Source of the DNA: Artemisia argyi
Taxonomy: Eukaryota; Streptophyta; Magnoliopsida; Asterales; Asteraceae
Length of the DNA stretch: 64,000 nt
Assembly: GCA_030686995.1 (NCBI GenBank)
Contig: CM060696.1
Span: 112,340,949-112,404,948, forward strand
Direction: 5' to 3'
Part shown: positions 1-16,630 of the stretch, in pieces
Position numbering within the stretch: position 1 is the stretch's first letter
Layout of the letters: every line of letters begins with the position of its first letter
Translations under genes and position numbers: made by a program
The notes under the pieces: generated by a model
What the model was told of the DNA's origin: nothing
Databases searched by the model: none
The model's input: the letters and a program-made list of their open reading frames with translations, nothing else

Positions 1-184
1 AGCTAGCTAACACTTGAAAATAAGTGCAAAAGATAAAGATGCATACCTCATTTCGCATGCGTTACTCGACATGGTACCAACTTGTTGATACTCGAAATCA
101 CCTTCTTGCATAAATAACCAAATTATCATCTTACCTTAGGCAACGGTGTATGTTAGACCTGAATTTGGCATAAATAACCAGGCG

Positions 185-484
185 TTATTCCAAGAAACCG
201 ATTAGGAACACCACCACTTGCAGGCTCACCCGCAAGAGAAGCACCAGTAGGAAGCACACTGTTTGTTGAACCACCCGCGTTGATTGAAGATATGTTTGTG
301 TAGTTACTTGAGTTGAGCTTATTGTGATACTGGTACTTGTACTATCAAGGGAGGTTCGTGATGATACATTCATTTTTTCTATATCTTCTTCGTGAACATT
401 CAGAATCATTCTTGATAATTGTTTCATCGTCATGCTTTCGTCTTCAACATTGAACTTGTCCTGCAAAATACATGAAGAAATCAT
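185..484 (-). other. Unassigned exon-like ORF
   Basis: A 99-codon open frame on the minus strand, rich in Ser and Thr in its middle, with no family I recognise. A second frame over 200-300 reads as a Gly/Ser/Ala-rich stretch, so the true frame is unclear. It lies beside fragments of unrelated genes on the same strand and may be another captured exon. It could also be chance. Confidence 0.2.
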
Positions 485-732
485 TAGTGATTCATCATAT
501 CAGTAGAAATAAACTCAATAATGACTCATATTTTACTTTTTATAAGTAACCCAATGATACTTGAAAATAATCCAAAAGATGCTAAAAGAGGCAATGGAAG
601 CTTATAAATCTGAACTAAACATTTAATTTAAAAGGATTTAGTTTCATCCTTATATTCTATATTGTTTACTACTTTCCTTTGTCCTAAAAAAATGATAAAA
701 ACAAAAGCTAAAGTTAGTGCGGTATAATTACC

Positions 733-960
733 TGTTGTCATTAGATCAGATCTAATGACTGCTGGAGACCAATTAGGATGGACTGACTTGATGAGAGCAA
801 CGGCACCGGATACATGCGGGCATGACATTGATGTTCCTGATTGGAAATTCCATTATGTGGATCGTTGATCAATAGTAGTTGAAGTTGGTAATATTCCGGG
901 AGGCAATGCTGCTAATATGCTGCTTCCGGGAGCAGATCTGGCTGGTGAATTAAAAATTTC
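733..960 (-). pseudogene. Subtilisin-like serine protease (S8) fragment
   Basis: The minus strand encodes the catalytic-Ser block of a plant subtilase. The motif [17 protein letters not shown] is followed by a typical [11 protein letters not shown] stretch and preceded by the PG-x2-ILAALPPG segment. A TAA stop interrupts the frame a few codons before GTSM. A GT donor follows the LMTT residues, where subtilase genes can have an intron. The His and Asp parts of the triad and the PA and Fn3-like domains are not in the window. Subtilases are secreted or vacuolar endoproteases of about 750 residues, so this is a small non-functional piece. The unrelated GAPDH exon 300 bp away suggests capture by a transposon. 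Confidence 0.8.
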
Positions 961-1235
961 CTTTTTAAGTCTCATTTTGTTTTGAACTTAAGTAATAAAT
1001 ACTGAATGTGGATTGAAAGTACCTTGAGTATATCTGGTGAAATGGAGTTTGAGTCTCTTGATGAAAATTCAGCAACAACATGTGCTGGTGAGCTGTTTGA
1101 TTACCGTCTTACTTGGATACTGTCTTAATAGGATCTGTTGACATGAAGTCATATATATATAGAAAAAAAAATTGCTTTACGGGTCCAATTTAGAACCTCT
1201 AATAGGAAGTGAAGTGTCAATTGTAATAATGGCTA

Positions 1236-1376
<141 letters not shown>

Positions 1377-1917
1377 CTATCCATCTTAAGTTTTATATTT
1401 ACATGGATCAATGTCAGTGAAAAGCGGACCAAAATAAACAACACACATGATGTGGAAGTTCAATGATATATTGCCCACTTTTGACAGTACCAAGTTCATT
1501 TGCCAAGACACTCTGTAGGTGATCTAACATATCTTTTGCCTGACCAACCATAATGTAGATGTCAGTTACAACCCAGACTTGAATTATCGCTGTGATATGT
1601 AGAAGTTAAAGTCACAACTAAACCGTCAATTCATTAAAGATTGTCAGAATAGGCATAATTCATCACCTCTACAGAACGGTTGCAAGAAAACTAAAGCCTT
1701 TTGTGATGCAGTGAACTGCTGATTAGTGATATGAGTTCGTATCCGCCTTTGAACAACTGAGATGCACCGCTGACGCAATCTTGTACTCAAGCTAAGGATC
1801 ATGAGTGTCAATCCTTGTATGGAGGAACTAAGTAAGAGACCTATAAATGAATGTAAAAAACGTGCTAGTATACTAACATATAAGGTGTACCTGAGTGTCT
1901 GTCAGTATTAGTCTTTG

Positions 1918-2222
1918 AACTCTCTTCTACCGCGGATCTGTTGTAGGTGACCATTTTCCACAACTTGTTTAAGATGGTCCATGGTTTCTTCAGTTCCGGG
2001 GTTACATGCACGGCATTTGAGAGCTTCCTTGGCATGTCAGTAATAGTTTAAGAACTTAAAGAAATAGAAGCTGGAGTTAACTGGAACATAGGCTGTCAGC
2101 CAAATTTTGTGGACCATAATAAGTAGAGGCGCACGGGTTGGATAAATGATCAAAACGGATAAGTTCTAGATCTTCCAAAGCACCAGACAAATCGAAGGTC
2201 ATAAGTTGAGGTAATCCATCTG
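1918..2222 (-). other. Two unidentified exon-like segments
   Basis: On the minus strand, about 2098-2222 reads as an open stretch with the residues LPQLMTFDLSGALEDLELIR after a plausible AG acceptor. About 1918-2036 reads as a second open stretch containing CRACNPGTEETMDHLKQ and ending in a Gln/Arg-rich tail. Composition and codon use look coding, but I do not recognise the family and no start or stop can be assigned. Together with the neighbours this supports a chain of captured exons on one strand. Another reading is one decayed host gene. Confidence 0.3.
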
Positions 2223-3209
2223 AACCAAACAAATACAAATAACAATAAATATAACATCAATACGAAATTTAAATTAGTAGATATAAATGGTTCAGGGAAA
2301 TTCATTACTTGTTCGTTTAAAACTGATTAAAGATTTAGCCTCAGTCTCAACTGATCGAGCTCAGTCAGATGCCTTATCCTAAATCTTGTAACTTATAAGT
2401 TGTGAGCATATAGTTATCGCTTAAAGGAGCCTAAGCAGGTCATCCTCTATCGCCCACCCATTCAACCTGTATCGCAAGGGAAGTAAGTAATCACATACAC
2501 AAACACACACATTGGACGTTTTACTAAAATTATGAGTGTCAAAACACTCATAACTGAGGTTATTTTCCTGACCATATCTGCAAGAAAGCCTATAGTAGGC
2601 GCGATTGATGGACATGAATTTAGTGGTGGACTGGAAAAGAAAAACAGTTTGAATAAAGCAATCCAAACACCCCATATATATGTCACAGTCAACCTATCCT
2701 TCAATGAGTCCCAATTTAACAGTGATATTATGAAGAATTGAATGTAAAAAAACTAAAAACAAAACTTTAGTATTATATCATGAGAACATAGAGATCAACC
2801 CTAAGCTCAAATTAAGAAGTCGTTGGCACAACCTATATCTATTCATATAGCATTTGATCCTTGAATTCAAACATTTAAATAGACATATATTTATAGCAAG
2901 AGCTTTACAAATAGTTGTTGGTTTGACATTTTTAGGTGAAAAGGCTGAAGCACAGCGAAGTAGTATTCACATTTTCGGGTCGTTTATGTATACCTACCAA
3001 AATAACAGAACGCGAAACATTACGACAACATACATGGCCACCCATATGACGTTAACAATTTAAAAACGCCTAAAAAATAACATCTTACTGCAACTTCAAG
3101 TTGCAACAATCATATCTACGACAATAACTTTGAAGAGACCATAAAATGCATAACTACAAAGGTAGTAGAATCATTAGATTCATCTTTCAGAGTTTCAGTT
3201 CTAAGAAGG

Positions 3210-4750
3210 TGGTGGGTCAGCTGAAACTGTCGGCTGAATATTTGGTACATGTAGCTGACCTACATACCAAAAGAACATAAGATACATAAGGGAAGTTGAA
3301 AAGAAACAAAACGGGTAGAAAACCACAACAATAAATATGGAAGTCAATATTTGGAAATATACCTGCACAACCACTATGAGATTGATGTGCAACAGAAGGC
3401 GTGCGTCACAAATCTAGCCCACGTGTTCGGTCTAAATTAACAAAGAGTGCACCATAAAACACATCAAAGAAAGAAGTATAGAAGGTGCAAGTGTATTTTT
3501 AAAAATAAATGAATGTATGGTTTACATGCATGCCTACAATATCGCCGAACAGTCCTAGCAGGCAGCAGAAATTCAGTTTCAATTATCGCATCAGCTACAA
3601 ACAGAAAGCAAAAGATTGCTAATTAAGTATGGTAATGGAAGCCTGCAAATATCACCAGTATAAGTATATACATTAAAGACACACAACACATATATTCGTA
3701 CTAACCCTGTAGATACTGTGGCGCCATAGACATGACAGTTATTGGATGAACAACATGCTGGCTGTCTGACACAACACCCGTCGAAAGATCCAAATTCTTT
3801 GGGCCACATGGAATGGCATCAATTGAAGTGACCATTTCAGTGAATGCACCTGTGTCTATAAAAGGACAATAATATTATAACAGCAAACAACCCATGATTG
3901 GACCATAATGGTGTGACGTCACCTCCAATTACTAATTAGAAGACTTCTAGTGGCAGTGAGTGTTTTTAAAAAGTTTGCAACTTTTTTATGGTAACACAGA
4001 TCATAAAACGGAAACTACGTTTACCTAAAAAATGGATGGGTGTGGAAGAACTACTACTAAAAGAGGCCGGTTGAAATACCGAGAACAAACCATCAAGAGT
4101 AGGCACTTGCATAGGCCGCCCATTCCAGACTTGCACAGGCCAAGGAGTAACATCTCTACTCATCGAATCAGAGTCATTCGTGACGTCCACTTGGAGAGAT
4201 AAAATGGGGTGACCTGTAATTCCCTGCACATTGCTTTGTCTCTCCAGTTCATCCTCAGTTGATGATCAGGTTGATCAAGTTGTTTAGGTACAATTGTAAG
4301 GATAATATTGTAAGGATCATATCCGATAATCAGTATGTAATAGATATTATTACAAGCACCTTAATTAAATGTATAGGGTCTAGAGGAATACTCATCGAGC
4401 CCATGTCAAAATCCATTATTAAGCAAATTTGTATTGGCATTTACCTCGAACAAATGGGTGCGTATGCTTGGCGAAGGCAGGCAAGCCAACTGATGCATTG
4501 CTTTGTGTGACAAAAAAGACAAAAAAAAATTACAGATAAGCAAACCAAACTGTTAATAAGTATGTGATCAATAAACTATAGGTAGTAGCATGTTACATAA
4601 AAAAAAGCTCAAATTAATACCTTATGTTGCCATGGTGATACAGATTGCTTTCGAGCTCAAACAACTCGCCAGCATCAAGGGTGTCCAAGGCCGCTAATTC
4701 TTCAATGTTTTCTTCTTCTAATTGCAAGAATTTCATCATGATCCTCCACA
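3210..4750 (-). pseudogene. Unidentified multi-exon gene or gene remnant
   Basis: Several spliced-looking coding blocks lie in order on the minus strand. About 4633-4750 contains an EEENIEELAALDTLDAGELF stretch. About 3972-4252 contains SRDVTPWPVQVWNGRPMQVP and a run of Ser, and ends at a GTAAAC donor. About 3712-3857 contains EMVTSIDAIPCGPKNLDLS. About 3210-3277 is a short closing block ending in SADPPPS and a stop. Introns between blocks are AT-rich. I cannot name the family and did not find a convincing start. It may be a real gene of unknown function, or a further captured fragment like the subtilase and GAPDH pieces downstream on the same strand. Confidence 0.35.
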
Positions 4751-4984
4751 TCTCCTGACAATATGCGACTTAGAAGTGATAGGACACCTATTGTATACAT
4801 ATATCTTAGAATCATCATGTGTTGCAGCCATTGTTAAAACCCTAAAAAGGTTTAGGAAGAAACATTACGTAATATGAATATGACAAGCGTGTGTAGGGTT
4901 TTTGTTCTTTTTAATTTAACAAATTTAACCCTAAAATATTACTTAAGGATTATAGATTTGAACTTGCAAGATACATACCAAAAG

Positions 4985-5062
4985 ATGTCTTGGTCTAGTG
5001 GTTATCATGTTTCTTAACATTGCCTTGAACCTAGGTTCGAATCCGTGTTTGTCCATTTTTTA
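4985..5062 (+). ncRNA. tRNA-like Pol III unit (SINE head or degenerate tRNA)
   Basis: A tRNA-Glu/Gly-like A-box (TGGTCTAGTGGTTATCATG, about 4992-5010) is followed 25 nt later by a perfect B-box GGTTCGAATCC (5035-5045) and a T6 terminator at 5057. The T-stem does not pair properly and no acceptor stem closes, so a working tRNA is unlikely. A tRNA-derived SINE head or an old tRNA pseudogene fits better. Confidence 0.4.
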
Positions 5063-5137
5063 AGATAATTAAATCCGGATTTTTATTTTCTTTGCTTAGG
5101 TGGACACACAATGTGATGACATGGCGGGTAATGAATT

Positions 5138-5181
5138 ACTGGGCAATGACTGGGCATTGACTGGACAATGACTGGACATAT
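5138..5181 (+). repeat. 11-bp tandem repeat, about four units
   Basis: Four imperfect copies of ACTGGRCAWTG stand head to tail just upstream of the AT microsatellite. No coding sense is seen. Confidence 0.7.
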
Positions 5182-5207
5182 CCTTCAAATGCCTCCTGTT
5201 ATATATA

Positions 5208-8771
<3,564 letters not shown>

Positions 8772-8772
8772 G

Positions 8773-8783
8773 TCTTCCCCTCT
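8773..8783 (-). other. Polypurine tract of the Tekay-like element
   Basis: On the minus strand AGAGGGGAAGA stands one base before the LTR start TGTCACAAC. This fixes the true inner edge of the 3' LTR and shows that the longer match to the right-hand copy includes internal sequence. Confidence 0.75.
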
Positions 8784-11700
8784 AAAAGGAACTTCGTCCC
8801 GAAGTTCAGTTTATGTTGGTCTCTAAGAATGTATTGATGAAAAGGTGATGACATTCGAGAATTCCAGCGAACTCTAACGATAGGAATTCGACTCTGTTTC
8901 AACTGTTTGACCACATGGTCCATGATTTTTGTTGGTTCTCTTACAAGGTCTGAGATTGTTATTTGGGTTGGATCCCTTCCAATGGAATCATGAGTGACTC
9001 ATCTGAAAGTCATTTTTGGGGATCTGAAAATGTGAAATATGTTCGTGTAATCCTGTTGTTCTCTGACAATGTTCAAGTCTGACGGCCACTAGGCCTACCC
9101 TGTCTGAAATATAAATGGTCCAGTGTATATTGGTGTAACTTTCCAAGTTTTCTGAACGATAACATGCCTTTCCTAGGCAGAACTTTCTGCATAACTCTGC
9201 AGAACTTGAAGTTTTAATGGTTTATGACTTATTGAACTTGTAACTGATTCTTGACTTGTAGGAAATTTCTGGTTATCTCATGAATGCCTACTGAACTAAT
9301 GAGTTGAGCTTTTTCCAAGTTTGGCCCATCAATAGATGGTCTGCGCTTCTTAATGTTTTAAATATGACACTGGTAATATATACTGCTGAATTCTGCCAGA
9401 ACTCAAGTTTGTATGCTAGTTGGTCGATTCTAAAATGAATCTTAAATAGTCCAATATGCTAAAGGTTCAACCTTTCTTGTTATCCAATTTGTATCATGCC
9501 AATCCAAGGCAATGCTTCTAACTTAGTTTGTTCTCCCCCCTTGAATCTGGATGGTTTGATGTTCAGGATATCCAATCCAAATGATGGGTGTTATGTACCA
9601 ACCTAACTTCTGCCAGTTTCTCGCTGTTGGTGTGATAACTATTGTTGTAGATGAATTTGATTTATGTTGAGTGATTAGTCCAACCATTTACAGGGTCAAT
9701 CACTCATGCTCTGAGCATACCTTCCTATGTTTAAATTGTTCTCTCGCTTTGACCATCGTTCTGAGGGTGATAGGTGATGTTCACATCTAAATGGGTTTCT
9801 GAAGGAAATCCTGAAATGATTACCTAAGGTCCAAGTTGAAACGGTTTCCTTAACAGGAATAACTGAAATGGGTACAATAAACCTTTGTGACTAATTCCAT
9901 AACGTTCGGTCCTTCGAACTTGGCGTTATCTGAAGGGATAGAATATAGGTAACAATTTGATTCCTTGTGTTTTGTTCCAACGGATGATAAGACATATGTT
10001 TTTCCTTGTCTATTGGGTTTGGTCTCGACTACTGAAGTTCGTGATCAATTTGTGATGTCCTCCTAATTCCTTCACCACATAATCCAAATATTCTCTATTG
10101 TCCAGTCTCAAATCCTAAATGCATAAGCGATGTTGTAGAGAAATTTGTTCTGGAAATTTGTCTCGCGATTATGAGTTTTAGTTGAAATCCTTTTCTGAAT
10201 AAACGAATTTAGAAAATGGAGCAAATGATTTACTGGGTAATATTTTTCCTGATGATCCAAAATCCAGTAGTTATGAAATAGGAACTGTTTTCAAACATGT
10301 TGTGATTACGACTGCTTACCAAAGTTTGATGTTTATGTATTTTCCTCATTGTACCATAGTGTTGCTAAAGATTGACCAAAAAGGATCGTACTTGTTCAAA
10401 ATAGGAATTTCAGAAATCATTTTTCCACAAGGTATGTGATTTATGTAAACGCATCAACTTTATTTAAAAGTGAAAACACTGAAAAGGATAAAATGATAGA
10501 ATAGGAAATGTTCGCTTAAATGCATAGATGTCTAACACTTAGTTCCTGAGGTTGGATAATGTCTATTGGTGGTTATCTGGCATAACTACAAGCATAGGCA
10601 TTTAGACTAACTTAAGTCCTGAAATAGTTCATCGTTGTAATTGGCAAGACGAAGGTATCACTTGATGTTGTGTCGATGAATGTCTATTCTGTTTTCCCAT
10701 GTAGATGAGGAGATATGTTCCGGTTTGATCCCTTGCTTGGTATAAAAGTGAGGTTACCTGAAATTTCTAAACATAATGCCTTAGAGGAATCTACATCGAT
10801 ATTCTTGATTCAAACAATTGTCCTTTGTGAAAACTTACTGCAGGAAAGTTTATGTATGGATGAGGCCATGTTTAAATGAAATGCTCTACAGTCTCAATTA
10901 GAAGCTGGGTTTATTTCTATCGTGTTGTCATGCGGACATTTATATTGAGCTAAATCCTGTAGCTCAGTATAGCTAGTACCCTTGAATAATGACATTGGAC
11001 AACTAAGTCTGAGATGGTGATTAGGATGGTCTCGCAGTATCTGAGGATTGTTGTTGAGTTATGAATTCTCTCACTATATACTTCTAGTCCTGGTTACTAG
11101 TTCTGTACTCCTTTCGTTGCTTCTATTGTATAAAGGAATCCTGCATGTAATTGATATGGAAAGTCTCTTCTAGGGAAGTCAATGGGAAAAATCCAACTTA
11201 ATGGCTAAGTGAGTGACAGGTAGGGTAAGTATCCAAGGATAGTTCGGCAAAATGGATGTTTATGGATGAGTTCCTTTGTTTACAAAACTTTTGGATGAAG
11301 ATTGTTATTACAATTCCTTTGAAAAGGTAATTATTTCCTTCATGGCATAATCCTTCCTGAATTTTACATAGGTGATCAGGCTATGTATAATTGAGGACTA
11401 ATGATGCGATGTTGGATTTTGTCAAAATATCATAACTTTTATCAAAAGTTCTAGATGGTGTTCAACGCATTGTTATTAAAATGGTATTCTGATGTTTTCT
11501 TTCAAGTAACATGAAAATTTCTTCGCGTAACAATAGTAAATACTTGGTGTAATGACAGAAAATCAATTTATAGGATGTTAATAAAATAGCTTACTTCAGA
11601 AATTTTTCTGTAAAGTCGTTTCCCCATATGATAGTAAAATAGCTTGAATGGTGTATTGGATACGTGGGTGAATCTTGTCGAATGGTAATAATCTACTAGG

Positions 11701-12330
11701 TGTCATCTAGTTCATGGCAAGTGGGAATGGAAAAGAGAAATGACAATGATGGTACTAGTGAATGGAATACTACCCTCTTTCGCGCTACCTCGCGACATCC
11801 AAAAGGTAAAACTAAAGTACACACTGTGGGAAGGCCAATAGTGTAATAAGTAACTGATGGTGGTGATAGTACCTGAGTAGTATGTGCCCTACTAGTGATG
11901 GAAAGAAAACACACTATCTTCCTTGCAATAAGCATCCTAATAACTCCATTAAGATTAATTCTGAATACACTACCAAAAGGCATTCTATGTACGGGCTGAA
12001 TGATAGGAAAACTCTGTTCCTATGGCAAATCAATAGTACTAATGGTGGTGTAAGTGCAACTGATGGTATAATGGTAGTGGAAGATGACAAGGCATCTTCA
12101 ATGTCGGAATCCTATAAAAGGATGTCAGGGTGAGTATCTGAAGACATGTCACTTGTGAACCAGGTCAATAAAATGATATACATATACGGATATGAGTATA
12201 AATAACTCGCACAGGGTATGTATGAAACAACATGTATCATGATTATGCACTTATGATGAAATGATGAGATGCTATGATGATGCGGTTATAGTCTAGGGTC
12301 CAAGATACATCCTAGTTCGCTATAACCTTA
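8784..12330 (-). pseudogene. Decayed pol of Tekay-like chromovirus
   Basis: Minus-strand translation keeps recognisable but broken pol. Around 9600-9725 is the integrase core end, with EGMLRA, a stop, VID, then YNNSYHT. Around 9090-9200 is the post-integrase segment resembling K-V-x-P-x-K-G-x-x-x-F. At 8873-8990 are SDESLMIPLEGIQ, MDHVV and LKQSRIPIVRVRWNSR, typical of the Tekay C-terminus. Stops and frameshifts interrupt every block. I could not find reverse transcriptase, RNase H or gag motifs in the remaining 2.5 kb. At about 3.57 kb the internal region is shorter than the roughly 5 kb of a complete member. The element cannot encode its own machinery. Confidence 0.75.
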
Positions 12331-12342
12331 GCTCTGATGCCA
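12331..12342 (-). other. Primer binding site, initiator-Met tRNA type
   Basis: The minus strand reads TGGCATCAGAGC three bases after the 5' LTR end. It differs from the usual TGGTATCAGAGC by one base. It sets the element's direction and identifies 12346-15811 as the 5' LTR. Confidence 0.85.
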
Positions 12343-12345
12343 ATC

Positions 12346-15300
12346 TGTCACACCCCCAATTTACCTGACTTGCAGCGGAATGGAATACCTGGGGGTGTCT
12401 GTCATAGCACCACAGTTACAGTTACATTGAACGACCTAAAGTGTCGTTTGGAAAATACTGCATTTGATCATTGAAATAATTCAGAGTTTACAAAATGAGG
12501 TCCCCAAAATGTGTTGCATGTTTATGAAAAACAATTCGTACAAGATCAAATGTTTACATAAGTGCTTGAATTAATGATGGGACGCGTCGACTCCGCGACT
12601 CCATGAAAGTCCAAATGCATGTCACATGAGCTACCTTAATAACCTGAAATACATTGCTAAAACGTCAACACGAATGTTGGTGAATTCCATAGGTTTGTAA
12701 AATGTACTACTGTACGGCCACCACAAGTAAAAATGCAAGATAAAAATCTCGTGAAAATTGTACAATAGCCTTAAGCTCATGACACCGAAGCTATGACTGA
12801 TGAAATTCTATGCCCCTCCCGAATGTTCTGCCGAAACATTCAAATGTAAAAGACATGACATGCATCCGCTTACTGTTGGTATCCACTACCACGGATGGAG
12901 GCGTCACCCTCGATAGATCTATCCACTCACTCTCGCTTAGTACTTGAAATTAACGGTTCATGATGTTACAGGGGACTTAGCACTTGGCAAGGTAACTTAA
13001 GCTATGTACATGTTTGAATACTTGGGCTCGTACTGAAATAATTGATGCAATGTATTCCCCCCGTGGGATTTGAAAACAATCAAAATGTTGAATTGAAAAC
13101 GGGGCTATGAAAACTCACCTTAACTGATGAAACCGTGATGAAATGAAATGAACACCAATGAACAATTTGCTGTCGTAACCCAATATGATGGTACCATGAA
13201 CATGTAATGAGCTGAAAAACAAGGCGCGCACACTAGCCGCAACCTAATATGAATGATGAACGATCTACTTTAGATCATGAAATGATGTTATGAATGTCCA
13301 TGCACATGTTTCCTATACCACTCTACTCTTTGAAAAAAAACACTTGTTGTTACCAAAAGTATATATTCCAAGACTTAGAAAAATATTGCTATTAGAAAAA
13401 TAAACTAGTTGTAATATATATACTTATATATATATCGTATGTACCAATGTTTGTGTTGAAATCCTCGGTTTGAAATCCTTGAAATAACGCCTTGTACTAA
13501 TGAAAATATACTTGTAATCACTAATGCATCATTAGTTATGAAATTGGGTACTTGGTTAATATTTCTAGAAAATCTAGAATTTAGTACGTAGAAGTATTAT
13601 TACTTCTATTAGTGGCAAAACGGTCTCATAAAACCAGTCGTAAAATAGTGAATATTAAGAGTTAGGAAAGAAGCTCAGTAGTTTTGAGAAGATTTTCACC
13701 ACATCTAAAAAGTCACAGAAGTGAAGTTTGTCCATACAAGTCTCGATCATAAAGATAATTAGCCGTCAAGTGAGGTGTTTGGGCTGTTTTGGCAGATTCT
13801 GGGCAGTTTTCGGGAAAGTTTGGAAGTCCATAAGTTGTTCGTTATAAATCCTTTTGACAAACGGCTGGATGTTTTGAAAACTAGGCTGGGTGAACTAACT
13901 TTTTGTCAATGATGTAAATTTTCCAGAAATGAGTTTATCAAGGAGTAGATTGGCTCTCAACATGATGTCTTACAAAAACTGTTTTTCTATACTTAGAAAT
14001 ATTTGCTAAAAAGCTGATGGAAATAAATAAAGTTTCGCCGATTTTGAAACGTGTATATCTTGGTCGTTATAAGTCCGTTTTACTTGTTCTTTATATCCAC
14101 GGTTACGTCTTAACATGTAGTAATATATTTTGGAAAGCTCGGCTCCTCCGGGTTACGTCTAAAGCCTCTTTTTGACCGACGAAAAACGTCCAACAGCAAC
14201 TATTTTTCCAGAAAATACTTTTCGTCAACAATCTTGCAAAAATCATAACTCCTTCGTTATAGACTCTTTTTAATCCGTTCTTTCGCCTACGGATTCGTTT
14301 TTGAAAGTATTTTCTAAAAATTTTGCCAAAGTTTCCTTGGTGTTTACTGATTTTCCAGATTTTTACAAAACGGGACAGCATGTCTAAAATAGGTTCCAAA
14401 TCAAGTTTTCAAGGTTAAAAACTAATTTCTACCATCACCAAACCTCTTGTAATCACCACATGGCTAATCTAATCTTACCATACACCTTCTTAGGGTGCCA
14501 TGGACTCCTAAACAAGTTATTAGAGCAAGGGGATTCATAACTAAAAAGTTAGGGTTTGTATGTTTCTTTTTAGACAAAATAAAGTGTGGTATAGCTCATT
14601 ATACATGGTTTTTAGCATGATACTTATGAAATACATGTAAAAATAGGATGATCCATGAAAAAATAAAGATGAAAACTTACTTGATAGAATGAGATGATTA
14701 TATGATGATTATGCTTGATGTTCTTGTGTTTTTGTTGCTTGATTCTTGATTAGGCATGTAAAATGAACAAGTTTAGTGTTTTACTTTATGAAAAATGATC
14801 ACTTGATCATGGAGATCAATAATGGGTCGTGGGTTTGCTAGGGAAATGGAAGAGATGAGCAAGTTTTGATCTTTCTAAAAAGCATGGATTATGATTTTGT
14901 GATTTAGTAAAGTTAGGTTATTATGTGTTTATTAGTTAAATAATGAAAATCAATGCACATGGTTAAAGGGGTGTCTCATGGCCGGTTTTGGGTGTGAAAA
15001 GGAGTAGCCAAAACGGTTTTGATCACTTAGAAAATATAGTGTAGCGTTAAGTGTTATTACGCGTTATTCGTTAAAATCGGGTACCAGGTTTAATAGCAAT
15101 AAACGTTCACGAAGTTAACCGGGATGAAATAAAGTTATAATAATGTTAAAAACATATTAAAAATATGTTGGGTACATTTACTGAGTGATCGGGTGATTAA
15201 TGTTTAGTTTTAACGAAAACCGACGTTATATTCATACGCGTACGTTATAAATAAAATAAATTTCCAAAATACTGGGTAACTGAATGTTATAACTTTTATG

Positions 15301-15811
15301 ATGTTAAAATGGATATAAAAATATGTCGGGACCATTGTGGGAATATTTAGATATATTCGTCGTGTAATAACCGGGTGTTAACGTTTATTTAGAAATCATA
15401 ATACGTAAAACGTTAAATATACTGAATATAGTAATTTGAAAATCCTAAGAGTGGTATAACATGTAAATGACCTACTGATGATATGCAGACTATCTCCAGT
15501 CCATATGAAAAGTCATTACTGATAATGCATGAATTCGCACCTGAACCAATACGGTTACGCAAATTTGAATACCCGTAAACTAAATTTACGATGAAATGTG
15601 TAATGCACGTGAATGATGAAATATTTTCCCGCAGTGAATAGTGTTTTGTGAATAGTAAATTTCCCAAAAGTTTCTCAGAATATCAAATTGACCTCGAAAA
15701 CGATGAATAGTAAACTGATGAATAGTGTTTTGATGAATAGTGTTTGATGAATAGTGTTTTTCCAAAGTTCGGGAAATGACCTGAAATGACCTGAAATGGT
15801 GAGTTGTGACA
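12346..15811 (-). repeat. 5' LTR of the Tekay-like element
   Basis: LTR of 3466 bp with the same ends as 5305-8771 and near-perfect identity along its length. It lies next to the primer binding site on its low-coordinate side. On its high-coordinate side it is followed not by host DNA but by another polypurine tract and pol tail, so it also acts as the 3' LTR of a lost neighbour copy. Confidence 0.9.
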
Positions 15812-15912
15812 GTCTTCCCCTCTAAAAGGAACTTCGTCCCGAAGTTCAGTTTATGTTGGTCTCTAAGAATGTATTGATGAAAAGGTGATGACATTCGAGA
15901 ATTCCAGCGAAC
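15812..15912 (-). mobile_element. 101-bp internal remnant of a second Tekay-like copy
   Basis: These 101 bp repeat 8772-8872 exactly: the polypurine tract and the end of the pol reading frame. They stop abruptly at 15912, where the minisatellite starts. An LTR flanked inside by its own element and outside by another element's 3' interior is the pattern left by an LTR-interior-LTR-interior-LTR tandem array that was later truncated. Confidence 0.75.
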
Positions 15913-15915
15913 AGA

Positions 15916-16630
15916 GATGCAGTAGGTGTTTAGTTTTAGCATGTAAGGATGAATTAAGTTAAACATAGGTTGCGTTATGTGCGTAAATGTGTTTGTGTGG
16001 TTGGTTATTTGTCTGATGCACCTGATTTTGAACTGTGATGCAGTAGATGTTCAGCTTTCGCTTATAAGACTGAATTAGGTTACCCGGTAGGTTATATTAT
16101 GTGTCGAAATGTGTTTATTTGTTCTTTTGAATGAACGATTCACCTAATTTTGAAGAATGATGCAGTAGTTCCTCATTTGTTGCGTATACTGTTGAATTAA
16201 GCTACGCACAGGTTGTATTATGTGTCGAAATTTGTTTGTTTTCTTGGTTTTATGAACGATGCACTTAAGTTTTGAAATTTTTTGCAATAGTTGTTCAGTT
16301 CTTGTGTATATGGCTGAATTTGGGTACTCGCAGGTTGTATTATGTGTAAAAATTTGTTTTTCCGATTGGTTGTATCTATGATGTACTTGCTTTTAAACTG
16401 TGATGCAGTAGGATTTCAGTTGTCTCGTATATGGCTGCATTAGGGTACATGTAGGCTTCCTTATGTGTCGAAATGTGTTTTAGTTTCTTGGTTGTATGAA
16501 TGATGCACTTGGTTTTGCATTGTGATGCAGTAGCTCCTCACATGTGGTGTATAAGGATGCATTAGGCTTTGTGTAGGTTGTATTATGTGTGTAACTATGT
16601 TTGTATGCTTGGTTGTAACAAGGATCTTCT
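15916..16630. repeat. Minisatellite, six units of 121-122 bp
   Basis: GATGCAGTAG recurs at 15916, 16037, 16159, 16281 (as TTTGCAATAG), 16402 and 16524. Between them is a shared pattern including a GGTTGTATTATGTGTCGAAAT-like segment and a GATGCACTT segment. Units differ by scattered substitutions. No open frame spans more than one unit. It abuts the truncated Tekay remnant. Confidence 0.85.

Noticed and set aside
4985..5062. Functional tRNA gene
   Set aside because: A- and B-boxes are present but the T-stem has mismatches and there is no acceptor stem.
8784..12330. Complete gag, reverse transcriptase and RNase H of the Tekay-like element
   Set aside because: I looked on the minus strand and found only integrase and post-integrase motifs. 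The space is too short for a full set.
15916..16630. CRISPR-like array
   Set aside because: Units of 121-122 bp diverge along their whole length with no constant-repeat/variable-spacer pattern, and the DNA is plant nuclear.
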